Assembly (NCBI GenBank): GCA_004145795.1
Contig: SEIO01000019.1
Location: 1-56,123 of the forward strand
Direction of reading: 5' to 3'
Length of the DNA stretch: 56,123 bases
Source: Lentibacillus lipolyticus
GTDB taxonomy: Bacteria; Bacillota; Bacilli; Bacillales; Amphibacillaceae
Program-made: the position numbers and the translations under genes
Shown here: positions 8,735-18,093 of the stretch, piece by piece
How positions within the stretch are numbered: position 1 is the stretch's first letter
Layout of the letters: every line of letters starts with the position of its first letter
The notes under the pieces: generated by a model
Seen by the model: only the letters and a program-made list of their open reading frames with translations
What the model was told of the DNA's origin: nothing
Databases searched by the model: none

Positions 8735-9457
8735 ATGGGACAGGATATACAAGGGAAAGTAGCATACATAACCGGTGCTGGCAGTGGTATAGGGCGTGCG
8801 ACTGCGCTTGAATTAGCTGCGGAAGGGGTGCATGTCGGGTTGATTGCCCGTACCGAAAGCAAGCTGCAGGCCGTCGCTAAAGAGGCAATGGAACATGGGG
8901 TGAATGTCCATTATATGACCTGTGACATTGCTGACATGGATGAAGTGGAGAAGGCTGTTGGCGAATTGCGGCAACGTGTGGGCCCAGCTGATATCCTTAT
9001 CAATAATGCCGGAATCGGTTTGAAAGGGAATTTCCTGGAGCTTGATCCCCAAGATTGGAAGCACACGCTGGAAGTGAATGTCTTTGGTACGTATCATGTA
9101 ACCCGAACTGTGCTGCCGGACATGATTGAAAAAGATAAGGGCGATATCATCAATATTTCCTCCAGTAACGGGCTGAAAGGGACGGCAAAGTCAACGTCAT
9201 ACAGTGCGTCCAAATTCGCTGTCCAAGGCATGTCCGAGGCACTGATGCAGGAGGTGCGGCCGCACAACATTCGTGTCTTCACCATGAATCCGAGCATGGT
9301 GGCAACGGAAATGATGTACGGTGACAATCCTGATAAAAATGATAAAGAAAAGTACATGCAGCCGGAAGATTTGGCGGAATATATGGTATCCCAGCTGAAA
9401 TTGCATCAGCGTATTTTTATTAAACAATCATTGCAGTGGGCGACGAATCCGTTTTAA
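8735..9457 (+). CDS. SDR-family oxidoreductase (3-ketoacyl-ACP reductase-like)
   Basis: 240-residue classical short-chain dehydrogenase. TGAGSGIG is at residues 13-20, NNAG at 90-93, catalytic Ser in NISSS (about 142), and Y156-x3-K160 in YSASK. Length and motifs match the FabG-like oxidoreductases common in bacilli; the true substrate cannot be told because many such paralogs exist and no fatty-acid gene is near. ATG 8735 follows AAAGGGTGG at good distance. It is a single-gene unit with its own terminator. Confidence 0.85.
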   Translation: MGQDIQGKVAYITGAGSGIGRATALELAAEGVHVGLIARTESKLQAVAKEAMEHGVNVHYMTCDIADMDEVEKAVGELRQRVGPADILINNAGIGLKGNFLELDPQDWKHTLEVNVFGTYHVTRTVLPDMIEKDKGDIINISSSNGLKGTAKSTSYSASKFAVQGMSEALMQEVRPHNIRVFTMNPSMVATEMMYGDNPDKNDKEKYMQPEDLAEYMVSQLKLHQRIFIKQSLQWATNPF

Positions 9458-9486
9458 AGCTGTGGAGCATAAGTTACCGTTATAAG

Positions 9487-9524
9487 GGCAGGAACCCTCA
9501 CATATGTGAGGCGTTTCTGTCTTT
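9487..9524 (+). terminator. Intrinsic terminator with palindromic core
   Basis: Core CCTCAC-ATAT-GTGAGG (9496-9511) extended by an outer stem GGCAGGAAC / GTTTCTGTC with two G-T pairs, followed by TTTT. Confidence 0.8.
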
Positions 9525-9584
9525 TATTATAGGCAGGAACGAATAAATCATCTCAACTATGTCATTGTAGGAGTGAGGTGAGGA

Positions 9585-9943
9585 ATGATGAGAAGCAAAT
9601 TAGCTGCTGTTATTTTCGTTAGTTTTATAAGCATTTTTCATCTTTTACAGTCCAGGGAGTATAGATGAACCCCGACTATATATCAAAGGAAATAAGGGAT
9701 ATATTCCCCTTTGGAAAAAAGACGGTACAAATGTGCTTTATGACGTCGAAAAACAGGCGAATGGTATGTGGAAAGTACTGAACGTCTGTCACCGTACAAG
9801 TCCAAACATTTGAAGGGGCTCATAACCCTCCTTATGGGGAAGAAATAATTACTTTTCGGATAAAAGGTGATGAAGTTCAAGTTATTGATTTCAAACATAG
9901 AGACATTCCAAAAGAAGAGTGGTCAAAATTACAGCTACGATAA
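9585..9943 (+). pseudogene. Broken secreted-protein gene (DUF3888-like tail)
   Basis: Three fragments lie in three successive frames. Frame 1 from ATG 9585 (after GAGGTGAGGA) gives a signal-peptide-like start MMRSKLAAVIFVSFISIF and stops at 9666. Frame 2 continues with a protein-like stretch (DEPRLYIKGNKGYIPL... to WKVLN, about 9660-9785). Frame 3 gives TVQVQTFEGAHNPPYGEE and IDFKHRDIPKEEW to the stop at 9941-9943; this last part resembles DUF3888 proteins of bacilli. The pattern needs two frameshifts (one before about 9650, one near 9785), so the gene is inactive unless read errors are involved. Function of the intact family is unknown. Confidence 0.6.
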
Positions 9944-9990
9944 ATGGTGTATACCAGAAATTAGAACTTGCATGCTTCTGTATTATGGCT

Positions 9991-10872
9991 TCACGCAAAA
10001 AACTCCTGTACCAGTCCGATGAATCGCATGACAATCGGCGGCTGGTACCGGTTTTTATCATAGGCAAGGTAAACGATTCGGGAGATACCGGCGCCGTCAA
10101 TCATTTTGATGGTGCAGTCTGTTTGTTTTGCATAGCGGACATAGTTTTCTGGGACGACGGTAATACCAAGTCCATCTTCTACAAGACTGCAGCCGGTTTC
10201 GAAACGTTCGATTTCAAATTGGATATTCGGTTTCACACCGGATTTGCTGAAAGCATTCAGAATGTCCTGCCGTGTCTGAAATCCCTCCTTACAGACGATG
10301 AAATTTACCCCCTCTAAGTCGTAAATGTGAAGTGAATCTTGCCGGCCTAAATGGTGCCCGGGTGGGATGAGTGCAACAAGGTTTTCCTCATAAATTGGAA
10401 TGGTTTCAATATCTTCCTGATGGATATATTGATTGGTAATGGCGAGGTGGATATCGAAATTATTCAGCGCCTTTTCTACATCACCAAGACTAAGTGTTTC
10501 GAGCAAGCTAATGCGTACATCGCCATATTCTTGTTTAAACTGTGTCAGAATGTCGGGGATGAAAAACATTGACGATTCAATCAGGCCAATGGCCAGTTCG
10601 AGCGGCCCCTGCTGTTTAAGGCGATCCATTTCAAAAGAGACGTGTTCATAATGATGGAGCAGTTTCTTCGCTTCCTGATAGAGGATCTGGCCTTCCCTGG
10701 TAAGCCATAATTCGCGTGCTGAGCGATCAATCAGAGTTAGCTCCAGCTCTTCCTCGAGTTTTTTAATAGCGGCACTTAAGGATGGCTGGGAGATGTGCAG
10801 GGCGCTGGCCGCACGCGTATAGTTTTGCTCATCGGCAATGGTGATGAAATACTTTAACTGACGGATATCCAC
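9991..10872 (-). CDS. LysR-family transcriptional regulator, divergent from hut operon
   Basis: 293 residues. The N-terminal winged helix-turn-helix (MDIRQLKYFITIADEQNYTRAASALHISQPSLSAAIKKLE) occupies residues 1-60, followed by a two-lobed effector-binding domain (about 90-290). It is transcribed away from hutG with 121 bp between, the usual arrangement of a LysR regulator and its target operon. The likely inducer is histidine or urocanate, which is inference. In B. subtilis hut is controlled by the antiterminator HutP; no hutP is seen here, so this protein may replace it. A LysR-type box lies in the shared promoter region. Confidence 0.9.
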   Translation of the reverse strand: MDIRQLKYFITIADEQNYTRAASALHISQPSLSAAIKKLEEELELTLIDRSARELWLTREGQILYQEAKKLLHHYEHVSFEMDRLKQQGPLELAIGLIESSMFFIPDILTQFKQEYGDVRISLLETLSLGDVEKALNNFDIHLAITNQYIHQEDIETIPIYEENLVALIPPGHHLGRQDSLHIYDLEGVNFIVCKEGFQTRQDILNAFSKSGVKPNIQFEIERFETGCSLVEDGLGITVVPENYVRYAKQTDCTIKMIDGAGISRIVYLAYDKNRYQPPIVMRFIGLVQEFFA

Positions 10873-10885
10873 AGTTTACCCCCCA

Positions 10886-10900
10886 ATAGATAAAAACTAT
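10886..10900. promoter_or_regulatory. Candidate LysR-type box (ATAG-N7-CTAT)
   Basis: A 15-bp interrupted dyad ATAG-N7-CTAT of the T-N11-A class lies 13 bp upstream of the lysR start and about 95 bp upstream of hutG. Its position fits autoregulation of the regulator. The area between it and hutG is very AT-rich; no clear sigma-A promoter with proper spacing could be assigned. Confidence 0.5.
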
Positions 10901-10993
10901 CGAACAATAACAATTGAGTATTAGTAATTATATCATAGATGAATTATAATATTAACAAAAGTTGATACTTTCAGAATATAAATGGCATAAGAA

Positions 10994-11956
10994 ATGAGGT
11001 GGGTCGTCATTCACACATTAGCAGATGAACAGCTTTGGACTGGCAGAGTGGACGATGCTTCCGATCCTGCTGGCTTTCGCTTTCATCAGGTTGTTTCCGT
11101 GAAGGAACTGGATGAACTGGGGGAGCGTGAGCATGCGTTTGGTATTGTCGGTTTTGCCAGTGATGAAGGTGTTAGAAGGAATAAAGGACGGCAGGGTGCC
11201 GCGCAAGGGCCTGATGCGATTCGGCAGCAATTAGCTAAACTGCCGTATAACCTGGATAAGGGGATAGTGCCGGTTGATATTGGCAATGTGCATTGTGAAG
11301 GTCATGCACTGGAAGAAGCACAGGCGGAATTAGGCCGGCACGTGGCAAAGGTTTTGGACAAAGGCACGACGCCTATTATTTTCGGTGGCGGGCATGAAAC
11401 ATTGTATGGCCATTATCTTGGGGCACGGGATCATATAGGTCCAGATAAGACGATAGGAATCATTAATATTGATGCGCATTTTGATATGCGGGATGATCCG
11501 GAACCATCGTCCGGTACGATGTTCAGGCAAATTTTAGAGGAGGATGCAAACGCCGGCTATTTATGCCTTGGTATTCAGGAGTTCGGGAATACAGAAGCAT
11601 TGTTTGCGACGGCACGGAAATTGGGTTGCGAATACATGCTGGAAAAAGATATTGCAGCAAATGATTTTCAAGATACGTTTACGAAGATTGATGACTTTTC
11701 AAAGCGGCATGATGCAGTAATGATGACATTGTGTACAGATTCTATTGCGGCATCCTCAGCACCGGGAGTAAGTGCGCCGTCACCGTTGGGATTAGACCCG
11801 AAAACGGTAAAAATACTATTAACCTATGTAGCGAGAAAAAGGAATGTAATCAGTTTTGATATTTCAGAAGTGAACCCGCTCGTAGATGAAAGCAACAAAA
11901 CAGTAAAGTTAGCTGCCAACCTAGTTGCTGAAACAATGCGGTCTTTTCATAAATAG
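10994..11956 (+). CDS. hutG: Formimidoylglutamase
   Basis: Last step of histidine breakdown: N-formimidoyl-L-glutamate + water to L-glutamate + formamide. It belongs to the ureohydrolase (arginase) fold with two Mn ions: metal ligands in GGGHETLYGHY (about 130-140), NIDAHFDMRDD and the TLCTDSI-APG segment typical of Bacillus HutG. First gene of hutGUIH. The start is odd: ATG 10994 has no ribosome binding site, whereas a strong AGGTGGG at 10997-11003 lies inside this reading and is ideally placed (5-nt spacer) for an in-frame ATT at 11009, which would give the shorter N-terminus HTLADEQLWTGR. Both options are kept open. Confidence 0.93.
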   Translation: MRWVVIHTLADEQLWTGRVDDASDPAGFRFHQVVSVKELDELGEREHAFGIVGFASDEGVRRNKGRQGAAQGPDAIRQQLAKLPYNLDKGIVPVDIGNVHCEGHALEEAQAELGRHVAKVLDKGTTPIIFGGGHETLYGHYLGARDHIGPDKTIGIINIDAHFDMRDDPEPSSGTMFRQILEEDANAGYLCLGIQEFGNTEALFATARKLGCEYMLEKDIAANDFQDTFTKIDDFSKRHDAVMMTLCTDSIAASSAPGVSAPSPLGLDPKTVKILLTYVARKRNVISFDISEVNPLVDESNKTVKLAANLVAETMRSFHK

Positions 11957-11963
11957 TCAATAA

Positions 11964-11978
11964 TTGAAAGCGGTTTAA
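11964..11978 (+). promoter_or_regulatory. Candidate cre (CcpA) site between hutG and hutU
   Basis: TTGAAAGCGGTTTAA matches the catabolite-responsive element consensus WTGNAANCGNWNNCW at 14 of 15 positions. It lies in the 43-bp gap between hutG and hutU, where bound CcpA could act as a roadblock or repress an internal promoter. Hut genes are catabolite-repressed in bacilli; use of this site is inference. Confidence 0.45.
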
Positions 11979-11999
11979 TAATCGGGAGGAGATGATAGT

Positions 12000-13676
12000 A
12001 TGGCGGAAAAAACAAAAGGACCGGTTGAACAATATCACGGGACAGAGCTGCATACAAAAGGCTGGCTGCAAGAGGCGGCACTCCGGATGCTGCACAACAA
12101 CCTGAATCCGGACGTAGCGGAGAATCCGGATGAATTGGTTGTATACGGCGGCATTGGCAAAGCGGCACGCAACTGGGAGAGCTATGAAGCAATCGTGAGG
12201 GAATTGAAACGACTGGAAAATGACGAGACACTCCTCGTTCAGTCCGGTAAGCCTGTTGCCGTGTTCCGCTCACACAAGGATGCGCCTAAAGTGCTGATTG
12301 CCAATTCCAATCTGGTTCCAGCTTGGGCGAATTGGGATCACTTCAATGAGCTTGATCAAAAGGGGTTAATGATGTACGGCCAGATGACGGCTGGAAGCTG
12401 GATTTACATCGGCAGCCAAGGAATCGTGCAGGGAACATATGAAACGTTTGCCGAATGTGCGCGCCAGCATTTTAACGGAAGTCTGAAAGGAACGATTACA
12501 TTGACAGCTGGGCTTGGCGGCATGGGAGGTGCACAGCCACTCGCGGTGACGCTCAATGAGGGTGTCTGCATTGCCGTGGAAGTTGACCAACACCGGATCA
12601 ACCGCCGCCTGGAAACAAAGTACCTCGATACACAGGCAGATGACCTGGACCATGCTTTGCAGCTTGCTCGGGAAGCGAGTGATGCGGGCAAGCCGCTCTC
12701 GATTGGCCTGCTCGGCAATGCAGCAGAGTTGTTGCCGGAAATGATTGAAAAGGGATTTATCCCAGATGTATTGACTGACCAAACATCTGCCCACGATCCA
12801 AAAAATGGGTATGTACCAGTTAATATGACACTGGGTGAAGCAGCAGACTTACGGGAGCATGATCCAGCACATTATACGAAGCTATCCCGCACAAGCATCG
12901 CTCGCCACGTGGAGGCAATGCTTGCTATGCAGCAAAAAGGTGCAATCACGTTTGATTATGGCAACAACATTCGTCAAGTCGCCAAAGACGAAGGGGTTGC
13001 GAACGCGTTTGATTTTCCTGGATTTGTTCCGGCATATATCCGGCCGCAATTTTGTGAAGGAAAAGGCCCATTCCGCTGGGTGGCATTATCGGGTGATCCG
13101 GAAGATATTTATAAAACGGACGAAGTGATTTTACGGGAGTTTAGTTATAATGAATCACTTTGTAACTGGATTCGTATGGCACGGGAGAAAATCAGCTTTC
13201 AGGGATTGCCGTCACGGATTTGCTGGCTCGGCTACGGAGAGCGCGCCCGGTTCGGAAAGATTATTAATGACATGGTTGCAACCGGCGAACTGAAAGCACC
13301 GGTTGTTATTGGCCGCGATCATTTGGATTCCGGGTCAGTCGCCTCACCAAACCGTGAGACGGAAGGCATGAAAGACGGCAGTGATGCAGTTTCTGACTGG
13401 CCGATTTTGAATGCACTAATTAACAGTGTCGGCGGTGCCAGCTGGGTCAGCGTGCATCATGGCGGTGGCGTCGGTATGGGTTATTCGCTGCATGCAGGGA
13501 TGGTCATTGTCGCAGATGGCACAAAAGATGCAGAAGCACGGCTGGAACGGGTGCTGACGACAGACCCTGGCATGGGCGTTGCGCGGCATGTAGATGCAGG
13601 TTATGAACTGGCGGAACAGACCGCACGAGAAAAAGGCGTCCAAATTCCAATGCTGAACAATAAAGAGAAACGGTAA
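12000..13676 (+). CDS. hutU: Urocanate hydratase
   Basis: 558 residues, the normal length (B. subtilis 552). It adds water to urocanate to form 4-imidazolone-5-propionate, using tightly bound NAD+ as an electrophile. The NAD-binding loop [10 protein letters not shown] is at residues 171-180, and the conserved catalytic region [17 protein letters not shown] with its Cys follows at about 405-425, then [21 protein letters not shown] 12000 follows GGGAGGAG. Second gene of the hut operon, downstream of the candidate cre site. Confidence 0.97.
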   Translation: MAEKTKGPVEQYHGTELHTKGWLQEAALRMLHNNLNPDVAENPDELVVYGGIGKAARNWESYEAIVRELKRLENDETLLVQSGKPVAVFRSHKDAPKVLIANSNLVPAWANWDHFNELDQKGLMMYGQMTAGSWIYIGSQGIVQGTYETFAECARQHFNGSLKGTITLTAGLGGMGGAQPLAVTLNEGVCIAVEVDQHRINRRLETKYLDTQADDLDHALQLAREASDAGKPLSIGLLGNAAELLPEMIEKGFIPDVLTDQTSAHDPKNGYVPVNMTLGEAADLREHDPAHYTKLSRTSIARHVEAMLAMQQKGAITFDYGNNIRQVAKDEGVANAFDFPGFVPAYIRPQFCEGKGPFRWVALSGDPEDIYKTDEVILREFSYNESLCNWIRMAREKISFQGLPSRICWLGYGERARFGKIINDMVATGELKAPVVIGRDHLDSGSVASPNRETEGMKDGSDAVSDWPILNALINSVGGASWVSVHHGGGVGMGYSLHAGMVIVADGTKDAEARLERVLTTDPGMGVARHVDAGYELAEQTAREKGVQIPMLNNKEKR

Positions 13677-13748
13677 TTAAGACGATAATTAAGTGCTTGT
13701 GCGGCTAGCAGCAAATTAATGAAGAAGGCAAGCACGAGGAGGTATAAC

Positions 13749-15032
13749 ATGACACAGACACTTTTTATTAAAAACGCATCCCAAGTTGTGACGATGGCTG
13801 GCAATACAGAACAACCAGCCAGACATGATGCGATGCAGAAAATGAACATTATAGAGAATGGCAGTGTGCTCGCAAAGGACGGCAAAATCAAGGCAGTTGG
13901 TAAACAGGAAGAATTGGAACAGCAATACAAGGACGACATTGCAGAAGCAGAGGTGCTGGATGCCACGGGGAAAACGGTAACGCCTGGCTTGATTGATCCG
14001 CACACACATCTTGTCCATGCCGGTACCCGCGAAAATGAGTACGCGATGCGGCTGAAGGGAAAGTCGTATATGGAGATCATGAATGCTGGCGGCGGAATTC
14101 ATGCGACAACGAGGGCAACACGGGAAGCGGATTTTGACCAGCTGTATAATGAATCGAAGCAGCGGCTTGATACATTTTTCCAGTACGGTACCACAACAGT
14201 GGAGGCCAAAAGTGGCTACGGGCTATCGCTTGAGCATGAACTGAAACAATTAGAAGTCGCCAAGAAGTTGAATGATGATCATGCAATGGATATTGTATCT
14301 ACGTTTATGGGAGCGCATGCCGTCCCTGTTGATGAGCGGGATAACCCGGAACCGTTTGTTGGTCGGGTAATTGAAGAGATGATTCCTGAAGTGGCCCGCC
14401 GCAAATTGGCTGATTTTAACGATGTCTTCTGCGAGCGCGGTGTTTTCACACCAGACCAGTCAAGACGGATATTGGAAGCTGGCAAAGAATATGGGCTTGT
14501 TCCAAAAATCCATGCCGATGAGATTGAACCGTATGGCGGTGCTGAGCTGGCGGCAGAGGTCGGTGCTATTTCAGCGGATCACCTTTTGAAAGCATCTGAT
14601 GAGGGCATCCGCAAAATGGCGGAAAACAATGTAATAGGCGTTCTGTTGCCTGGCACCGCGTTTTTCCTAATGGCAGAGTTTGCCGATGCAAGGAAAATGA
14701 TTGACGGTGGTGTTCCCGTTGCCCTTTCCACTGATGCTAATCCCGGATCATCGCCAACTTTATCTCTGCAATTCATCATGAACCTAGGCTGTCTAAAGAT
14801 GGGAATGACACCGGAAGAGGTCCTGACAGCGGCGACGATTAATGCCGCTCATGCAATCGGCCGCGCTGACACTATTGGCAGTTTGGAGGTAGGCAAGCAG
14901 GCTGACATTGCCATCTTTGATGTCCCAAACTATATGATGCTGTCGTATAACTACGGGATGAATCATGTTGATACGGTTGTTAAGGAAGGGAAGCCGGTGG
15001 TTGGTCTTCATAGTGGGAGGAATCATAAATGA
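13749..15032 (+). CDS. hutI: Imidazolonepropionase
   Basis: 427-residue amidohydrolase that opens the imidazolone ring to give N-formimidoyl-L-glutamate. Metal-binding [10 protein letters not shown] is at about residues 80-90, the substrate-site segment [12 protein letters not shown] follows, and later [16 protein letters not shown] and [11 protein letters not shown] contain further ligands. ATG 13749 is chosen because AGGAGG lies 6 nt upstream; an in-frame ATG at 13719 has none. The 3' end overlaps hutH by 4 bp (ATGA), indicating coupling. Confidence 0.96.
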   Translation: MTQTLFIKNASQVVTMAGNTEQPARHDAMQKMNIIENGSVLAKDGKIKAVGKQEELEQQYKDDIAEAEVLDATGKTVTPGLIDPHTHLVHAGTRENEYAMRLKGKSYMEIMNAGGGIHATTRATREADFDQLYNESKQRLDTFFQYGTTTVEAKSGYGLSLEHELKQLEVAKKLNDDHAMDIVSTFMGAHAVPVDERDNPEPFVGRVIEEMIPEVARRKLADFNDVFCERGVFTPDQSRRILEAGKEYGLVPKIHADEIEPYGGAELAAEVGAISADHLLKASDEGIRKMAENNVIGVLLPGTAFFLMAEFADARKMIDGGVPVALSTDANPGSSPTLSLQFIMNLGCLKMGMTPEEVLTAATINAAHAIGRADTIGSLEVGKQADIAIFDVPNYMMLSYNYGMNHVDTVVKEGKPVVGLHSGRNHK

Positions 15033-16552
15033 TTGAATTAACCGGTCATTCATTGACGATTGATCAATTAAAACGAGTTTGCGTGGACTTAGAAGAAGTA
15101 ACCATTTCGGAAAAAAGCATGGAGGATGTCCGGCAGAGTCGTTTGGCCGTAGAAGATATTGTAGCTAATAAGAAAACAGTCTATGGTATTAATACTGGCT
15201 TTGGAAAGTTTAGTGACGTCCTGATCAATGAAGAAGATGTTGAGGATTTGCAGCTTAATCTGATTCGTTCACACGCATGTGGTGTTGGTGGTATATTTCC
15301 AGAGGTTGTTTCACGAGCTATGATGGTTCTTCGTCTGAACGCTCTTTTGAAAGGGTTTTCGGGAGTTCGTTCGGAGATAGTTAATTTCCTAGAAGAACTG
15401 ATCAACAAACAAGTTCATCCGGTCATTCCACAGCAGGGATCATTGGGGGCCTCTGGTGATCTGGCCCCTTTAGCGCACTTAGCTCTGGTGCTAATGGGGG
15501 AAGGAAAAGTCTTTGACGATAATGGCCAGCCGGTCGAGGCCAAACTGGTTTTGAATGAAAAGTCCATTCAACCAATAACATTAAAAGCCAAAGAAGGGCT
15601 AGCGCTAATTAATGGTACGCAAGCCATGACTGCAATGGGAGTGATTAACTATATCGAAGCCGAGCAATTGGCGTATGACAGTGAATGGATTGCAGCATTA
15701 ACCATAGAGGGGCTGGAAGGCATCATTGATGCATTTCATCCCGCTATTCATCAAGCAAGGGGCTTTAAGCAACAAGAACAAGTAGCTGAAAGGATGGACA
15801 ATTGGTTAGAAGGCAGTCAACTGATTACACGTCAAGGCGAAAAACGGGTTCAGGACGCTTATTCCATTCGCTGTATTCCACAAGTCCACGGGGCAACGTG
15901 GAAAACATTAGACTACGTAAAGGAAACACTGGAAATTGAGGCGAATGCTGCAACCGATAATCCGCTTATTTTTGATGAAGGCAACTTGGTCGTATCCGGC
16001 GGGAATTTTCACGGCCAGCCAATTGCCTTAGCGATGGACTTTTTAAAAATTGCAATCGCGGAACTGGCCAATATTTCCGAACGCCGGATTGAACGGCTGG
16101 TCAACCCGCAGCTTAATGATTTGCCACCATTCCTAAGCCCGAAGCCCGGACTGGAGTCAGGTGCCATGATTATGCAATATGCTGCCGCGTCTTTGGTTTC
16201 GGAAAATAAAACATTAGCACACCCAGCTAGCGTTGATTCTATTCCTTCTTCAGCCAATCAGGAGGACCATGTAAGCATGGGAACCATAGCATCACGTCAT
16301 GCAGGGTCCATCATACAAAACTCCCGGCGCGTTCTTTCAATTGAATGTATTTGTGCATTACAGGCAGTTGAGTACAAAGGACAGGAAAAATCCGCTCCGA
16401 AATTACTGGAGAAGTGGAGTAAGTTTCGTAGTATTGTGCCAAATATAACACGAGATCGTATTTTCTCTAAAGACATAGAAGCGGTTAAAGATGCTTTAAG
16501 TCCATTATCCAACAGTGAATTACAGGGGGAAGCGGAATTTTCCGCTTTTTAA
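15029..16552 (+). CDS. hutH: Histidine ammonia-lyase
   Basis: 507 residues. It removes ammonia from L-histidine to give urocanate, the entry step of the pathway. The Ala-Ser-Gly triad that cyclises to the MIO prosthetic group is at residues 141-143 ([12 protein letters not shown]), and the catalytic Tyr is in YGINTGFG (about 53). Here hutH is the fourth gene rather than an early one as in B. subtilis hutPHUIGM. ATG 15029 overlaps the hutI stop. Its last codons lie inside a hairpin followed by T-residues, so part of the transcripts may stop before the permease gene. Confidence 0.97.
   Translation: MIELTGHSLTIDQLKRVCVDLEEVTISEKSMEDVRQSRLAVEDIVANKKTVYGINTGFGKFSDVLINEEDVEDLQLNLIRSHACGVGGIFPEVVSRAMMVLRLNALLKGFSGVRSEIVNFLEELINKQVHPVIPQQGSLGASGDLAPLAHLALVLMGEGKVFDDNGQPVEAKLVLNEKSIQPITLKAKEGLALINGTQAMTAMGVINYIEAEQLAYDSEWIAALTIEGLEGIIDAFHPAIHQARGFKQQEQVAERMDNWLEGSQLITRQGEKRVQDAYSIRCIPQVHGATWKTLDYVKETLEIEANAATDNPLIFDEGNLVVSGGNFHGQPIALAMDFLKIAIAELANISERRIERLVNPQLNDLPPFLSPKPGLESGAMIMQYAAASLVSENKTLAHPASVDSIPSSANQEDHVSMGTIASRHAGSIIQNSRRVLSIECICALQAVEYKGQEKSAPKLLEKWSKFRSIVPNITRDRIFSKDIEAVKDALSPLSNSELQGEAEFSAF
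16531..16550 (+). terminator. Terminator-like hairpin inside the 3' end of hutH
   Basis: AGCGGA (16531-16536) pairs with TCCGCT (16541-16546) and is followed directly by TTTT, all upstream of the hutH TAA. It could attenuate expression of the downstream permease. Confidence 0.5.
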
Positions 16553-16631
16553 AGCACCATCATATAAGTTTAAAAAGTATTGGGAAAATGTTTAGGAAAC
16601 TAATTCAGAATTTAAAAAGGGGTGGACTTGA

Positions 16632-17948
16632 ATGCTGTTAAATCCGGTTGTATTGTCCGTAATTGTGTTGGTTGCGCTTAGCCTTGCACGTGTAAATGTG
16701 ATCATTGCACTATTAATGGCAACGTTTGTCGGCGGTTTGAGTGCGGGGCTGTCGTTGGAAGAAACCGTTAGTACTTTGGTTGAGGGACTTGGTGGTCAAG
16801 GAGAGACGGCACTCAGTTATATTTTGCTTGGGATACTAGCTGTTATGATTGCTCGCTCTGGAATTACTGCTTTTTTAATTCAGCGGGCGTTACCGCTTAT
16901 ACGCGGAAGACGCGCCATTGTTTTGTTCGTGCTAGCTGGTCTTGCAAGTTTATCCCAAAACGTCGTACCAATTCATATCGCTTTTATACCTATTCTTATT
17001 CCACCACTGCTTGCCATCTTTAATAAGATGAAAGTAGACCGCAGGGGAATTGCAACGGCGTTGACATTTGGGTTAAAGGCACCTTACATTCTTGTTCCGG
17101 TTGGATTTGGACTAATTTTCCAGGGGATTATTGTAGATGAGATGAAAGCAAACGGGATGGAAATTGCCTTGTCTCAAATCCCACTCGCAATGGCAATTCC
17201 AGTGTCTGGTATGGTCGTAGGTCTAGTAATTGCTATTTTATTTACCTATCGGAAGCCACGTGAGTATAAAGACGTTCCGACTGAGTTTTCAGGAGAGGTG
17301 GCAGCTACCGCGGAGGAAGCGAATGGAAAGTGGCAAATGAAGCATTTTGTGACACTGATTGGTCTGGCGGTAACACTTGTATTGCAAATCGTCTATGGAT
17401 CACTTGTTCTTGCCGCATTAGGCGGTATATTAGCTATCTTTATATTTCGCGGGGAAACATGGAAGAATGGTGAGACAGTCGTAGAAGACGGTGTAAAAAT
17501 GATGGGGACAATTGCCTTTGTCATGCTTGTCGCTTCCGGCTATGCCTCTGTATTAACGAAGACTGGGGCAGTAACCGAACTTGTTGAATCAACAAGTGCT
17601 TGGCTTGGGGACAGTTATTTGTTGGCTGCAATTGTTATGATGTGCGTCGGGCTGTTAGTGACGATTGGTATTGGTACATCATTTGGGACAATTCCAGTTC
17701 TTGCCGCAATCTTTGTACCATTATGCGCATCTATTGGCTTTAGCCCTCTGGCAACAGCTGCTCTTATCGGAACTTCCGGTGCTATTGGGGACGCAGGGTC
17801 GCCTGCATCCGACAGTACACTTGGTCCGACATCTGGTTTAAATGTAGATGGACAGCACCATCATATCTGGGACACATGTGTACCGACGTTTATACACTAT
17901 AATATTCCGCTGTTTATTTGCGGAGTGATTGCAGCACTTGTTTTGTAG
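16632..17948 (+). CDS. YuiF-like Na+/H+ antiporter-family permease, probable histidine transporter
   Basis: 438 residues, roughly 11-12 membrane segments, with the N-terminal block LSLARVNVIIALLMATFVGGLSAGLSLEETVSTLVEGLGGQGETALSYILLG characteristic of the NhaC-like group that includes B. subtilis YuiF. Position directly after hutGUIH in the same direction, 79 bp downstream, suggests uptake of histidine, replacing the unrelated HutM of B. subtilis; this is inference. AAGGGGTGG precedes ATG 16632. The GTSGAIGDAGSPASDSTLGPTSGLN loop near the C-terminus is a conserved family feature. Confidence 0.85.
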   Translation: MLLNPVVLSVIVLVALSLARVNVIIALLMATFVGGLSAGLSLEETVSTLVEGLGGQGETALSYILLGILAVMIARSGITAFLIQRALPLIRGRRAIVLFVLAGLASLSQNVVPIHIAFIPILIPPLLAIFNKMKVDRRGIATALTFGLKAPYILVPVGFGLIFQGIIVDEMKANGMEIALSQIPLAMAIPVSGMVVGLVIAILFTYRKPREYKDVPTEFSGEVAATAEEANGKWQMKHFVTLIGLAVTLVLQIVYGSLVLAALGGILAIFIFRGETWKNGETVVEDGVKMMGTIAFVMLVASGYASVLTKTGAVTELVESTSAWLGDSYLLAAIVMMCVGLLVTIGIGTSFGTIPVLAAIFVPLCASIGFSPLATAALIGTSGAIGDAGSPASDSTLGPTSGLNVDGQHHHIWDTCVPTFIHYNIPLFICGVIAALVL

Positions 17949-18018
17949 AATGTTGATTAGGAGATAGCAGACGAAAGCTTTTTTAACAAAACCTATCTTT
18001 TCCTCTATAATAAGCCAA

Positions 18019-18056
18019 GGGACCATCAGCCACCATCGATGGTTCTTTTCTTTTTT
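18019..18056 (+). terminator. Intrinsic terminator of the hut operon
   Basis: GGACCATC (18020-18027) pairs with GATGGTTC (18038-18045), one G-T pair, followed by a T/C-rich run ending TTTTTT. Confidence 0.75.
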
Positions 18057-18093
18057 AAAATATGGTCTTTCTATGGATATAGAGGAGATGAAC

